NCBI RefSeq assembly: GCF_947507565.1
Contig: NC_089180.1
Span: 806,001-870,000, forward strand
From: Oscarella lobularis
Taxonomy: Eukaryota > Porifera > Homoscleromorpha > Homosclerophorida > Oscarellidae
Reading direction: 5' to 3'
DNA: 64,000 nucleotides
Shown: piece by piece, positions 52,801-64,000 of the stretch
Layout: every line of letters starts with the position of its first letter
Position numbering within the stretch: the stretch's first letter is position 1
Notes under the pieces: generated by a model
The model's database searches: none
The model's input: only the letters and a program-made list of their open reading frames with translations
What the model was told of the DNA's origin: nothing
Made by a program: the position numbers and the translations under genes

Positions 52801-55800
52801 AAATTACAGGGGCTAGCCAACGGGTCTCTCCTGTAATAATTTACAGCGAAATTACAGGGGCTAGCCAAGGGGTCTCTCCTGAAATAAATCACAGCGAAAT
52901 TACAGGGGCTAGCCAACGGGTCTCTCCTGTAATAAATTAAAGCGAAATTACAGGGGATAGCAAACGGGTCTCTCCTGTAATAAATGACGCGCGAAATTAC
53001 AGGGGCTAGCCAAAGAGTCTCTCATGTAATAAATTAGAGCGAAATTAGAGAAGCTAGTCAACGGGTCTCTCATGTAATAAATTACAGCGAAATTACAGGG
53101 GCTAGCCAACGGGTCTCTCCTGTAGTAAATTAAAGCGAAATTACAGAGGCTAGCCAAAGGTTCTCTCCTGTAATAAATTACAGCGAAATTACAGGGGATA
53201 GCCAACGAGTCTCTCATGTAATAAATTACAGCGAAATTACAGAAGCTAGTCAACGGGTCTCTCCTGTAATAAATTAAAGCGAAATTACAGGAGGCTAGAA
53301 AAAGGGTCTCTCCTCTAATAAATTACAGCGAAATTAAAGGGGGTAGCCAACGGGTCTCTCCTGTAATAAATTATAGCGAAATTACAGGGGCTGGCCAACG
53401 GGTCTCTCCTGTAATAAATTACAGCGAAATTACAGGGGCTGGCCAACGGGTCTCTCCTGTAATAAATTATAGCGAAATTACAGGGGGTTAGCGAACAAGT
53501 CTCTCCTGTAATAAATTACAACGAAATTACAGGGGCTAACCAACGCGTCTCTCCTGTAATAAATTACAGCGAAATTACAAGGGGTTAGCCAACGGGTCTC
53601 TCCTGTAATAAATTAAAGCGAAATTACAGAGGCTAGCCAACAAGTCTCTCCTGTAATAAACTACAGCAAAATTACAGGGGCTAGCAAACGGATCTCTCCT
53701 CTAATAAATTACAGCGAAATTACAGGGACTAGCCAACGGGTCTCTCCTGTAATAAATTAAAGCGAAATTACAGACGCTAGCCAACAAGTCTCTCCTGTAA
53801 TAAACTACAGCAAAATTACAGGGGCTAGCAAACGGATCTCTCCTCTAATAAATTACAGCGAAATTACAGGGGCTAGCTAACGGGTCTCTCCTGTAATAAA
53901 TTAAAGCGAAATTACAGGGGCTAGCAAATAGATCTCACCTGTAATAAATTACAGCGAAAATACAGGGGCTAGCCAAAGGGTCTCTCCTGTAGTAAATTAA
54001 AGCGAAATTACAGGAGGCTAGCCAAAGGGTCTCTCCTGTAATAAATTAAAGCGAAATTACAGGGGATAGCCAACGGGTCTCTCCTGTAATAAATTACAGC
54101 GAAATTACAGGGGCTAGCCAACGGGTCTCTCCTATAATAAATTACAGCGAAATTACAGGGGCTAGCCAACGGGTCTCTCCTGTAATAATTTACAGCAAAA
54201 TTACAGGGGCTAGCCAAGGCGTCTCTCCTGTAATAAATTACAGCGAAATTACAGGGGGTTAGCCAACAAGTCTCTCCTGTAATAAATTACAGCGAAATTA
54301 GAGGAGGTTAGCGAACGCGTCTCTCCAGTAGTAAACTACAGCGAAATTACAGGGGCTAGCAAATGGATCTCTCCTGTAATAAATTACAGCGAAATTACAG
54401 GGGCCAGCAAACGGATCTCTCCTGTAATAAATTAGAGCGAAATTAGAGAAGCTAGCCAACGGGTCTCTCCTGTAATAAATTACAGCAAAATTAAGAGGGC
54501 TAACAAACGGGTATCTCCTGTAATAAACTACAGAAAAATTACAGGGGCTCGCCAACGGGTCTCTCCTGTAATAAATTACAGCGAAATTACAGGGGCTAGC
54601 TAACGGGTCTCTCCTGTAATAAACTACAGCAAAATTACAGGGGCTAGCCAACGGGTCTCTTATGTAATAAATTACAGCGAAATTACAGAGGCTAGCCAAC
54701 GGGTCTCTCCTGTAATAAATTACAACGAAATTAAGAGGGCTAACCAACAAGTCTCTCCTGTAATAAAGTACAGCGAAATTACAGGGGGTTAGCCAACAAG
54801 TCTCTCCTGTAATAAATTACAGCGAAATTACAGGGGATAGCGAACAAGTCTCTCCCGTAATAAATTACAGCAAAATTACAGGGGCTAGCAAACGGATCTC
54901 TCCTGTAATAAATTACAGCGAAATTACAGAGGCTAGCAAACGGATCTCTCCTGTAATAAATTACAGCAAAATTACAGGGGGTTAGCCAACAAGTCTCTCC
55001 TCTAATAAATTACAGCGAAATTACAGGGGCTAGCCAACGGGTCTCTCCTGTAGTAAACTACAGCGAAATTACAGAGGCTAGCCAACAAGTCTCTCCTGTA
55101 ATAAATAACAACGAAATTACAGGGGCTAGCCTACGGGTCTCTCCTGTAATAAATTACAGCTAAATTAAAGGGGTTAGCGAACGAGTCTCTCCTGTAATAA
55201 ATTAAAGCGAAATTACAGGGGGTTAGCCAACAAGTCTCTCCTGTAATAAATTACAGCGAAATTACAGGGGCTAGCCAACGGGTATCTCCTGTAGTAAATT
55301 AAAGCGAAATTACAGGAGGCTAGCAAAAGGGTCTCTCCTGTAATAAATTAGAGCGAAATTACTGGGGCTAGCTAATGGGTCTCTCCTGTAATAAATTACA
55401 GCGAAATTACAGGGGCTAGCCAACGGGTCTCTCCTGTAATAAATTACAGCGAAATTACAGGGGGTTAGCCAACAAGTCTCTCCTGTAATAAATTCCAGCG
55501 AAATTACAAGGGATAGCCAACGGGTCTCTCCTGTAATAATTTACAGCGAAATTACAGGGGCTAGCCAAGGGGTCTCTCCTGAAATAAATCACAGCGAAAT
55601 TACAGGGGCTAGCCAACGGGTCTCTCGTGTAATAAATTACAGCGAAATTAAAGGGGGTAGCCAACGGGTCTCTCCTGTAATAAATTAAAGCGAAATTACA
55701 GGGAGTTAGCCAACGGGTCTCTCCTGTAATAAATTACAGCGAAATTACAGGGGCTAGCTAACGGGTCTCTCCTGTTATAAATTACAGCAAAATTACAGGG

Positions 55801-58800
55801 GCTCGCCAACGGGTCTCTTATGTAATAAATTACACCAACGGGTCTCTCCTGTAATAAACTACAGCGAAATTACAAGGGGTTAGCCAACGGGTCTCTCCTG
55901 TAATAAATTAAAGCGAAATTACAGGGAGTTAGCCAACGGGTCTCTCCTGTAATAAATTACAGCGAAATTACAGAGGCTAGCCAACAAGTCTCTCCTGTAA
56001 TAAACTACAGCAAAATTACAGGGGCTAGAAAACGGATCTCTCCTCTAATAAATTACAGCGAAATTACAGGGACTAGCCAACGGGTCTCTCCTGTAATAAA
56101 TTACAGCGAAATTACAGGGGCTAGCCAAAGGGTCTCTCCTGTAATAAATTACAGCGAAAATACAGGGGCTAGCGAAAGGGTCTCTCCTGTAGTAAATTAA
56201 AGCGAAATTACAGGAGGCTAGCCAAAGGGTCACTCCTGTAATAAATTACAGCGAAATTACAGGGGCTAGCCAACGGGTCTCTCCTATAATAAATTACAGC
56301 GAAATTACAGGGGCTAGCCAACGGGTCTCTCCTGTAATAAATGACAGCGAAATTACAGGGGCTAGCAAACGGGTCACTCCTGTAATAAATTACAGCGAAA
56401 TTACAGGGGCTAGTCAAAGGGTCTCTCCTGTAATAAATTACAGCGAAATTAAAGGGGCTAGCCAACAAGTCTCTCCTGTAATAAATTACAGCGAAATTAC
56501 AGGGGATAGCGAACAAGTCTCTCCTGTAATAAATTACAGCAAAATTACAGGAGCTAGAAAACGGGTCTCTCCTGTAATAAATGACAGCGAAATTACAGGG
56601 GCTAGCTAACGGATATCTCCTGTAATATATTACAGCGAAAATACAGGGGCTAGCCAAAGGGTCTCTCCTGTAATAAATTACAGCGAAATTACAGGAGCTA
56701 GCCAACGGGTCTCTCCTGTAATAAATTACAGCGAAATTACAGAAGCTAGTCAACGGGTCTCTCATAAAATAAATTACAGCGAAATTACAGGAGCTAGCCA
56801 ACGGGTCTCTCCTGTAACAAATTACAGCGAACTTACAGGGGATAGCCAACGGGTCTCTCCTGTAATAAATTACAGCGAAATTACTGGGGCTAGATAACGG
56901 GTCTCTCCTGTAATAAACTACAGCGAAATTACAGGGGCTAGCCAACGGGTCTCTCCTGTAATAATTTACAGCGAAATTACAGGGGCTAGCCAACGGGTCT
57001 CTCCTATAATAAATTACAGCGAAATTACAGGGGCTAGCCAACGGGTCTCTCCTATAATAAATTACAGCGAAATTACAGGGGCTAGCCAACGGGTCTCTCC
57101 TGTAATAATTTACAGCGAAATTACAGGGGCTAGCCAAGGGGTCTCTCCTGTAATAAATCACAGCGAAATTACAGGGGCTAGCCAACGGGTCTCTCCTGTC
57201 ATAAATTACAGCGAAATTAAAGGGGGTAGCCAACGGGTCTCTCCTGTAATAAATTATAGCGAAATTACAGGGGCTGGCCAACGGGTCTCTCCTGTAATAA
57301 ACTACAGCGAAAATACAGGGGGTTAGCGAACAAGTCTCTCCTGTAATAAATTACAACGAAATTACAGGGGCTAACCAACGCGTCTCTCCTGTAATAAATT
57401 ACAGCGAAATTACAAGGGGTTACCCAACGGGTCTCTCCTGTAATAAATTAAAGCGAAATTACAGAGGCTAGCCAACAAGTCTCTCCTGTAATAAACTACA
57501 GCAAAATTACAGGGGCTAGCAAACGGATCTCTCCTCTAATAAATTACAGCGAAATTACAGGGACTAGCCAACGGGTCTCTCCTGTAATAAATTACAGCGA
57601 AATTACAGGGGCTAGCTAACGGGTCTCTCCTGTAATAAATTAAAGCGAAATTACAGGGGCTAGCAAATAGATCTCTCCTGTAAAAAATTACAGCGAAAAT
57701 ACAGGGGCTAGCCAAAGGGTCTCTCCTGTAGTAAATTAAAGCGAAATTACAGGAGGCTAGCCAAAGGGTCTCTCCTGTAATAAATTACAGCGAAATTACA
57801 GGGGATAGCCAACGGGTCTCTCCTGTAATAAATTACAGCGAAATTACAGGGGCTAGCCAACGGGTCTCTCCTATAATAAATTACAGCGAAATTACAGGGG
57901 CTAGCCAACGGGTCTCTCCTGTAATAATTTACAGCAAAATTACAGGGGCTAGCCAACGGGTCTCTCCTGTAATAAATTACAGCGAAATTACAGGGGGTTA
58001 GCCAACAAGTCTCTCCTGTAATAAATTACAGCGAAATTAGAGGAGGTTAGCGAACGCGTCTCTCCAGTAGTAAACTACAGCGAAATTACAGGGGCTAGCA
58101 AATGGATCTCTCCTGTAATAAATTACAGCGAAATTACAGGGGCCAGCAAACGGATCTCTCCTGTAATAAATTAGAGCGAAAATACAGGGGCTAGCCAAAG
58201 GGTCTCTCCTGTAATAAATTAGAGCGAAATTAGAGAAGCTAGCCAACGGGTCTCTCCTGTAATAAATTACAGCAAAATTAAGAGGGCTAACAAACGGGTC
58301 TCTCCTGTAATAAACTACAGAAAAATTACAGGGGCTCGCCAACGGGTCTCTCCTGTAATAAATTACAGCGAAATTACAGGGGCTAGCTAACGGGTCTCTC
58401 CTGTAATAAACTACAGCAAAATTACAGGGGCTAGCCAACGGGTCTCTTATGTAATAAATTACAGCGAAATTACAGAGGCTAGCCAACGGGTCTCTCCTGT
58501 AATAAATTACAACGAAATTAAGAGGGCTAACCAACAAGTCTCTCCTGTAATAAAGTACAGCGAAATTACAGGGGGTTAGCCAACAAGTCTCTCCTGTAAT
58601 AAATTACAGCGAAATTACAGGGGATAGCGAACAAGTCTCTCCCGTAATAAATTACAGCAAAATTACAGGGGCTAGCAAACGGATCTCTCCTGTAATAAAT
58701 TACAGCGAAATTACAGGGGCTAGCAAACGGATCTCTCCTGTAATAAATTACAGCAAAATTACAGGGGGTTAGCCAACAAGTCTCTCCTCTAATAAATTTT

Positions 58801-61800
58801 AGCGAAATTACAGGGGCTAGCCAACGGGTCTCTCCTGTAGTAAACTACAGCGAAATTACAGAGGCTAGCCAACAAGTCTCTCCTGTAATAAATAACAACG
58901 AAATTACAGGGGCTAGCCTACGGGTCTCTCCTGTAGTAAATTAAAGCGAAATTACAGGAGGCTAGCCAAAGGGTCTCTCCTGTAATAAATTACAGCTAAA
59001 TTAAAGAGGTTAGCGAACGAGTCTCTCCTGTAATAAATTAAAGCGAAATTACAGGGGGTAGCCAACGGGTATCACCTGTAGTAAATTAAAGCGAAATTAC
59101 AGGAGGCTAGCAAAAGGGTCTCTCCTGTAATAAATTAGAGCGAAATTACTGGGGCTAGCTAACGGGTCTCTCCTGTAATAAATTACAGCGAAATTACAAG
59201 GGATAGCCAACGGGTCTCTCCTGTAATAATTTACAGCGAAATTACAGGGGCTAGCCAAGGGGTCTCTCCTGAAATAAATCACAGCGAAATTACAGGGGCT
59301 AGCCAACGGGTCTCTCCTGTAATAAATTACAGCGAAATTAAAGGGGGTAGCCAACGGGTCTCTCCTGTAATAAATTAAAGCGAAATTACAGGGAGTTAGC
59401 CAACGGGTCTCTCCTGTAATAAATTACAGCGAAATTACAAGGGCTAGCTAACGGGTCTCTCCTGTTATAAATTACAGCAAAATTACAGGGGCTAGCCAAC
59501 GGGTCTCTTATGTAATAAAATACACCAACGGGTCTCTCCTGTAATAAACTACAGCGAAATTACAAGGGGTTAGCCAACGGGTCTCTCCTGTAATAAATTA
59601 AAGCGAAATTACAGAGAGTTAGCCAACGGGTCTCTCCTGTAATAAATTACAGCGAAATTACAGAGGCTAGCGAACAAGTCTCTCCTGTAATAAACTACAG
59701 CAAAATTACAGGGGCTAGCAAACGGATCTCTCCTGTAATAAATTACAGCGAAATTACAGGGGCTAGCTAAAGGGTCTCTCCTGTAATAAATTAAAGCGAA
59801 ATTACAGGGGCTAGCAAATGGATCTCTCCTGTAATAAATTACAGCGAAAATACAGGGGCTAGCCAAAGGGTCTCTCCTGTAGTAAATTAAAGCGAAATTA
59901 CAGGAGGCTAGCCAAAGGGTCTCTCCTGTAATAAATTACAGCGAAATTACAGGGGATAGCCAACGGGTCTCTCCTGTAATAAATTACAGCGAAATTACAG
60001 GGGCTAGCCAACGGGTCTCTCCTATAATAAATTACAGCGAAATTACAGGGGCTAGCCAACGGGTCTCTCCTGTAATAATTTACAGCGAAATTACAGGGGC
60101 TAGCCAAGGCGTCTCTCCTGTAATAAATTACAGCGAAATTAAAGGGGGTAGCCAATGGGTCTCTCCTGTAATAAATTACAGCGAAATTACAGGGGGTTAG
60201 CCAACAAGTCTCTCCTGTAATAAATTACAGCGAAATTAGAGGAGGTTAGCGAACGCGTCTCTCCAGTAGTAAACTACAGCGAAATTACAGGGGCTAGCAA
60301 ATGGATCTCTCCTGTAATAAATTACAGCGAAATTACAGGGGCCAGAAAACGGATCTCTCCTGTAATAAATTAGAGCGAAAATACAGGGGCTAGCCAAAGG
60401 GTCTCTCCTGTAATAAATTAGAGCGAAATTAGAGAAGCTAGCCAACGGGTCTCTCCTTTAATAAATTACAGCAAAATTAAGAGGGCTAACAAACGGGTCT
60501 CTCCTGTAATAAACTACAGCGAAATTACAGGGGGTTAGCCAACAAGTCTCTCCTGTAATAAATTACAGCGAAATTACAGGGGATAGCGAACAAGTCTCTC
60601 CCGTAATAAATTACAGCAAAATTACAGGGGCTAGCAAACGGATCTCTCCTGTAATAAATTACAGCAAAATTACAGGGGGTTAGCCAACAAGTCTCTCCTC
60701 TAATAAATTACAGCGAAATTACAGGGGCTAGCCCACGGGTCTCTCCTGTAATAAATTACAGCTAAATTAAAAGGGTTAGCGAACGAGTCTCTCCTGTAAT
60801 AAATTAAAGCGAAATTACAGGGGGTAGCCAACGGGTATCTCCTGTAGTAAATTAAAGCGAAATTACAGGAGGCTAGCCAAAGGGTCTCTCCTGTAATAAA
60901 TTACAGCGAAATTACTGGGGCTAGCTAACGGGTCTCTCCTGTAATAAATTACAGCGAAATTACAGGGGCTAGCCAACGGGTCTCTCCTGTAATAAATTAC
61001 AGCGAAATTACAGGGGGTTAGCCAACAAGTCTCTCCTGTAATAAATTCCAGCGAAATTACAAGGGATAGCCAACGGGTCTCTCCTGTAATAATTTACAGC
61101 GAAATTACAGGGGCTAGCCAAGGGGTCTCTCCTGAAATAAATCACAGCGAAATTACAGGGGCTAGCCAACGGGTCTCTCCTGTAATAAATTACAGCGAAA
61201 TTAAAGGGGGTAGCCAACGGGTCTCTCCTGTAATAAATTAAAGCGAAATTACAGGGAGTTAGCCAACGGGTCTCTCCTGTAATAAATTACAGCGAAATTA
61301 CAGGGGCTAGCTAACGGGTCTCTCCTGTTATAAATTACAGCAAAATTACAGGGGCTAGCCAACGGGTCTCTTATGTAATAAATTACACCAACGGGTCTCT
61401 CCTGTAATAAACTACAGCGAAATTACAGGGGGTTAGCCAACAAGTCTCTCCTGTAATAAATTACAGCGAAATTACAGGGGATAGCGAACAAGTCTCTCCT
61501 GTAATAAATTACAGCAAAATTACAGGGGCTAGCAAACGGGTCTCTCCTGTAATAAATGACAGCGAAATTACAGGGGCTAGCAAACGGATCTCTCCTGTAA
61601 TAAATTACAGCGAAATTACAGGGACTAGCAAACGGGTCTCTCCTGTAATAAATTACAGCGAAATTACAGGGGCTAGAAAACGGATCTCTCCTGTAATAAA
61701 TTACAGCGAAATTACAGGGGCTAGCCAAAGGGTCTCTCCTGTAATAAATTACAGCGAAATTAAAGGGGCTAGCCAACGGGTCTCTCCTGTAATAAATTAC

Positions 61801-62518
61801 AGCGAAATTACAGGGGGTTAGCCAACAAGTCTCTCCTGTAATAAATTACAGCGAAATTACAGGGGATAGCGAACAAGTCTCTCCTGTAATAAATTACAGC
61901 AAAATTACAGGGGCTAGCCAACGGGTCTCTCCTGTAATAAATTACAGCGAAATTACAGGGGGTTAGCCAACAAGTCTCTCCTCTAATAAATTACAGCGAA
62001 ATTACAGGGGCTAGCCAATGGGTCTCTCCAGTAATAAACTACAGCGAAACTACAGGGGGCTAGCCAACGGCTCTCTTCTGTAATAAATTACAGCGAAATT
62101 ACAGGGGATAGCCAACGGGTCTCTCTTGTAATATATTGCAGCGAAATTACAGGGGCTAGCCAACGGGTCTCTCCTGTAATAAATTACAGCGAAATTACAG
62201 GGGCTAGCCAACGGGTCTCTCCTGTAATAAATTACAGCAAAATTACAGGGGCTAGCCAACGGGTCTCTCCTGTAATAAATTACAGCAAAATTACAGGGGC
62301 TAGCCAACGGGTCTCTCCTGTAATAAATTACAGCGAAATTACAGGGGCTAGCCAACGGGTCTCTCCTGTAATAAATTACAGCGAAGTTACAGGGGCTAGC
62401 CAACGGGTCTCTCCTGTAATAAATTACAGCGAAATTACAGGGGGTTAGCCAACAAGTCTCTCCTCTAATAAACTACAGCGAAATTACAGGGGCTAGCCAA
62501 CGGGTCTCTCCAGTAAGT
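31885..62518. repeat. 30.6-kb satellite array of a 48-bp unit (about 640 copies)
   Basis: Every unit carries CTCTCCTGTAATAAATTACA then GCGAAATTACAG then GGGCTAGCCAACGGGT. Unit length is 48 bp; occasional 46-49-bp or truncated variants (for example near 39870, 39980 and 50770) shift the frame. The minus strand encodes a 16-residue repeat, ASPCNFAVIYYRRDPL with variants, in runs of up to 357 codons. The plus strand frame VINYSEITGASQRVSP is equally free of stops, so openness follows from the unit and is not evidence of a gene. Each unit has a perfect dyad (CTGTAAT-AA-ATTACAG) followed by a third ATTACAG. Blocks of identical unit order recur (117-codon block at 41314, 43026, 44470 and 52563; 98-codon block at 36004, 46643 and 49095), showing higher-order amplification. 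The array edges are abrupt. Confidence 0.97.
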
Positions 62519-63764
62519 ACTGTAGTGTACCTGAATTCGAATGACAGTTTCAGCTGAGTGAACGAGTCGACCCTAGTGCTTCCAACTCGACGACGTCGAT
62601 TCGCGGCCCTAAAAGAGCACGACCGTCAATTCCGTCGCACCACGATGCCCCAATTCCACTCTTACGACAACTAAGCTCATGACTTCGGTAATTCGATGAA
62701 GAACAGATAGACAATACGTCCCAAATTCGTCGCAATGATACAAAGCCTGTTCTCTGGCGACGTCTTCTTCGTCGTTGCGCGACAACGAAACGAAGACGCG
62801 CTGGTGCGCCGTGCTGCTCACGACGAGACCAACGGCTTTCACCCACACTTGCTGAAATTTTTTTCGTCGATTCCGAACTGCTTGCTGTAGGCATAAACTC
62901 GAGCCCGTCCAAAGGCGTGACGTGATAGAGTAGCGAACGGTGTAAATCCAACACTCCGCCGCCGCCACCTCGTGCCTCGCCGATCCGGTGACGTCTTCCC
63001 ACGAGAGAAGAGAATCGTCGTACGTCGACTCCTGATCGCTGAAATTGCCGTCCAACTCGTAGCTGAGCTTCTTTCGCGGCGTCGACGTCCGGGCGAACGA
63101 AACGCATCGCCCACCACCAAAACAGTCAGATTGATTCCGAGCGGTTGGTAGTCGTACGCGGTTTCGGCTACGGGATCGATCCACGTGAAGATTGCCCGAA
63201 AGCGATGTAGCTTTTGATCGACGATTAGAGTCGACACGTTGAGTCGGTTGGGCGGCGGAGGCGGATCATAGGCTAAAGAGAAACAGCGTCTCTCTGATCA
63301 AAAGTAGCGGAAGGCAGCTCCCAACCTAAAGTCGTGACAAATTTTTCATCTGACTCAAAAACAGGTTTGTACCTAGATGACACCAGCAAAACAAAGAATT
63401 AACGCGCAAAAAGAAGGAAGGAAGGAAGGAAGGAAGGAAGAAGGCTTACTCGGAAAAAGCGCTCTCTGTTTGGTTCAACTGATTTCAAAGGCACTGTGTA
63501 GTTTCCGTCGACGCCTTCATTCTGTGGAAATTACCCTCGCGATTACTTTCAAAATATATTCGGTCTGCGCTTGTACCACATCAACTTCAATTCTGGCTAT
63601 TTCGTCAAAATCAGGAGCGGTCAGATGATTGTAGCCATAGAGGATCTGAAACCCCAATAGGATGTTCGGAGAATTCAGCGGGGCGGACCACGTTAACGTG
63701 ACGCTGACGCGACGATCGGGCGTCTTGAACATGCGAATGCGAAGAAATCTCGGTTTAGTTGTAG
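62519..63764 (-). pseudogene. Fibronectin type III domain gene fragment, frame-broken, truncated at the satellite
   Basis: Two FN3-like domains are visible. Domain A (exon start about 63764): TTKPRFLRIRMFKTPDRRV, VTLTWSAPLNSPNILLGFQI, EYILKVIAR, then after a +1 shift NEGVDGNYTVPLKSVEPN plus RERFFR. Domain B (exon start 63272): YDPPPPPNRLNVSTLIVDQK, FTWIDPVAETAYDYQPLGIN plus LTVLV, then after a shift near 63115 SFARTSTPRKKLSYELDGNF, CWIYTVRYS and VWVKAVGLVVSSTAHQRVF. At least two single-base frame changes break the reading, and the 3' end runs towards the satellite edge at 62518. Either the gene decayed next to the array or base-level errors remain in the assembly. FN3 repeats are typical of animal adhesion and receptor proteins; which protein cannot be told. 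Confidence 0.65.
63412..63443 (+). repeat. (GAAG)n microsatellite
   Basis: Seven or eight GAAG/GGAA units in an intron-like gap between the two FN3 exons. Confidence 0.9.
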
Positions 63765-64000
63765 CTGTGAGAGAAGGTAAAAAACGTCAGAGGTGTACGT
63801 AGGGTCATCCCATGTCTTGAACAAGGAGCCTATAGCGATTTCAGATTTAGAAATTGCAATGAATGTACGTTCGCTTTTTACTCGAATTCAAGGTGACGTA
63901 ATCTCTACTGACGACTTTTGAATTCCTAACTAGCGTAGCTATAGACGATACCTAAAGAAACGGTACACGATATAACGTCGAAAAAATGCGCCACCAGTCC
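63765..64000. other. Right edge, no feature recognised
   Basis: Presumably intron or upstream sequence of the FN3 gene; nothing further is readable. Confidence 0.4.

Noticed and set aside
32137-62403. Dozens of minus-strand ORFs of the 16-residue repeat as real genes
   Set aside because: Open frames follow from a 48-bp unit lacking stops in one frame on each strand; starts and ends are set by unit variants, and no promoter, splice or non-repeat domain is attached.
31885-62518. CRISPR array
   Set aside because: Repeats are head-to-tail 48-bp units without unique spacers, in eukaryotic sequence; no cas genes.

Overview
The window reads as nuclear DNA of a non-bilaterian animal, most likely a sponge. 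The evidence is animal genes split by very small introns (about 40-80 bp, mostly GT...TTTTAG): the Notch-pathway transcription factor RBPJ/CSL, a DMTF1-like Myb segment, the ciliary protein CLUAP1/IFT38, a Tudor-domain germline-type protein, fibronectin III domains and an AP-3 beta fragment. No tRNA, rRNA, prokaryotic operon or phage gene was recognised. The sponge call is inference; the gene calls rest on motifs that I recognise in the translations, without any search.

Layout. 1-14 kb holds three genes of the Crinkler/RHS-like (CR) effector style: a P-loop NTPase with an N-terminal membrane segment (1544-2880, minus), a coiled-coil / Ig-like / PD-(D/E)XK nuclease / kinase-like gene (6412-8538, minus), and a second Ig-like / nuclease / kinase-like gene (11915-13899, plus). 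Between them lie an AP-3 beta pseudogene, a 505-bp element with 9-bp target duplications, a TA-flanked MITE, a tandem duplication and several near-perfect hairpins. 14-19 kb is gene-poor and carries two large direct repeats and a foldback element.

19.5-23.4 kb (minus) carries an RRM gene, a Tudor/coiled-coil gene and CLUAP1/IFT38. IFT38 lacks its first exon, and the Tudor gene appears to splice into it in frame. A two-finger C2H2 fragment sits near 24.3 kb.

24.9-30.6 kb (minus) is RBPJ. Its DNA-binding core and C-terminus can be read exon by exon, but its 5' exons occur three times, and a DMTF1-like segment is inserted. Every junction keeps the reading frame, so the locus predicts a chimeric DMTF1-RBPJ protein, unless it is an assembly artefact.

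31.9-62.5 kb is one continuous satellite of a 48-bp unit (about 640 copies, higher-order block structure, open reading frames on both strands). It abuts a broken FN3 gene at 62.5-63.8 kb. The window thus mixes intact single-copy animal genes, recombined gene pieces, a CR-like effector cluster and a very large young satellite.
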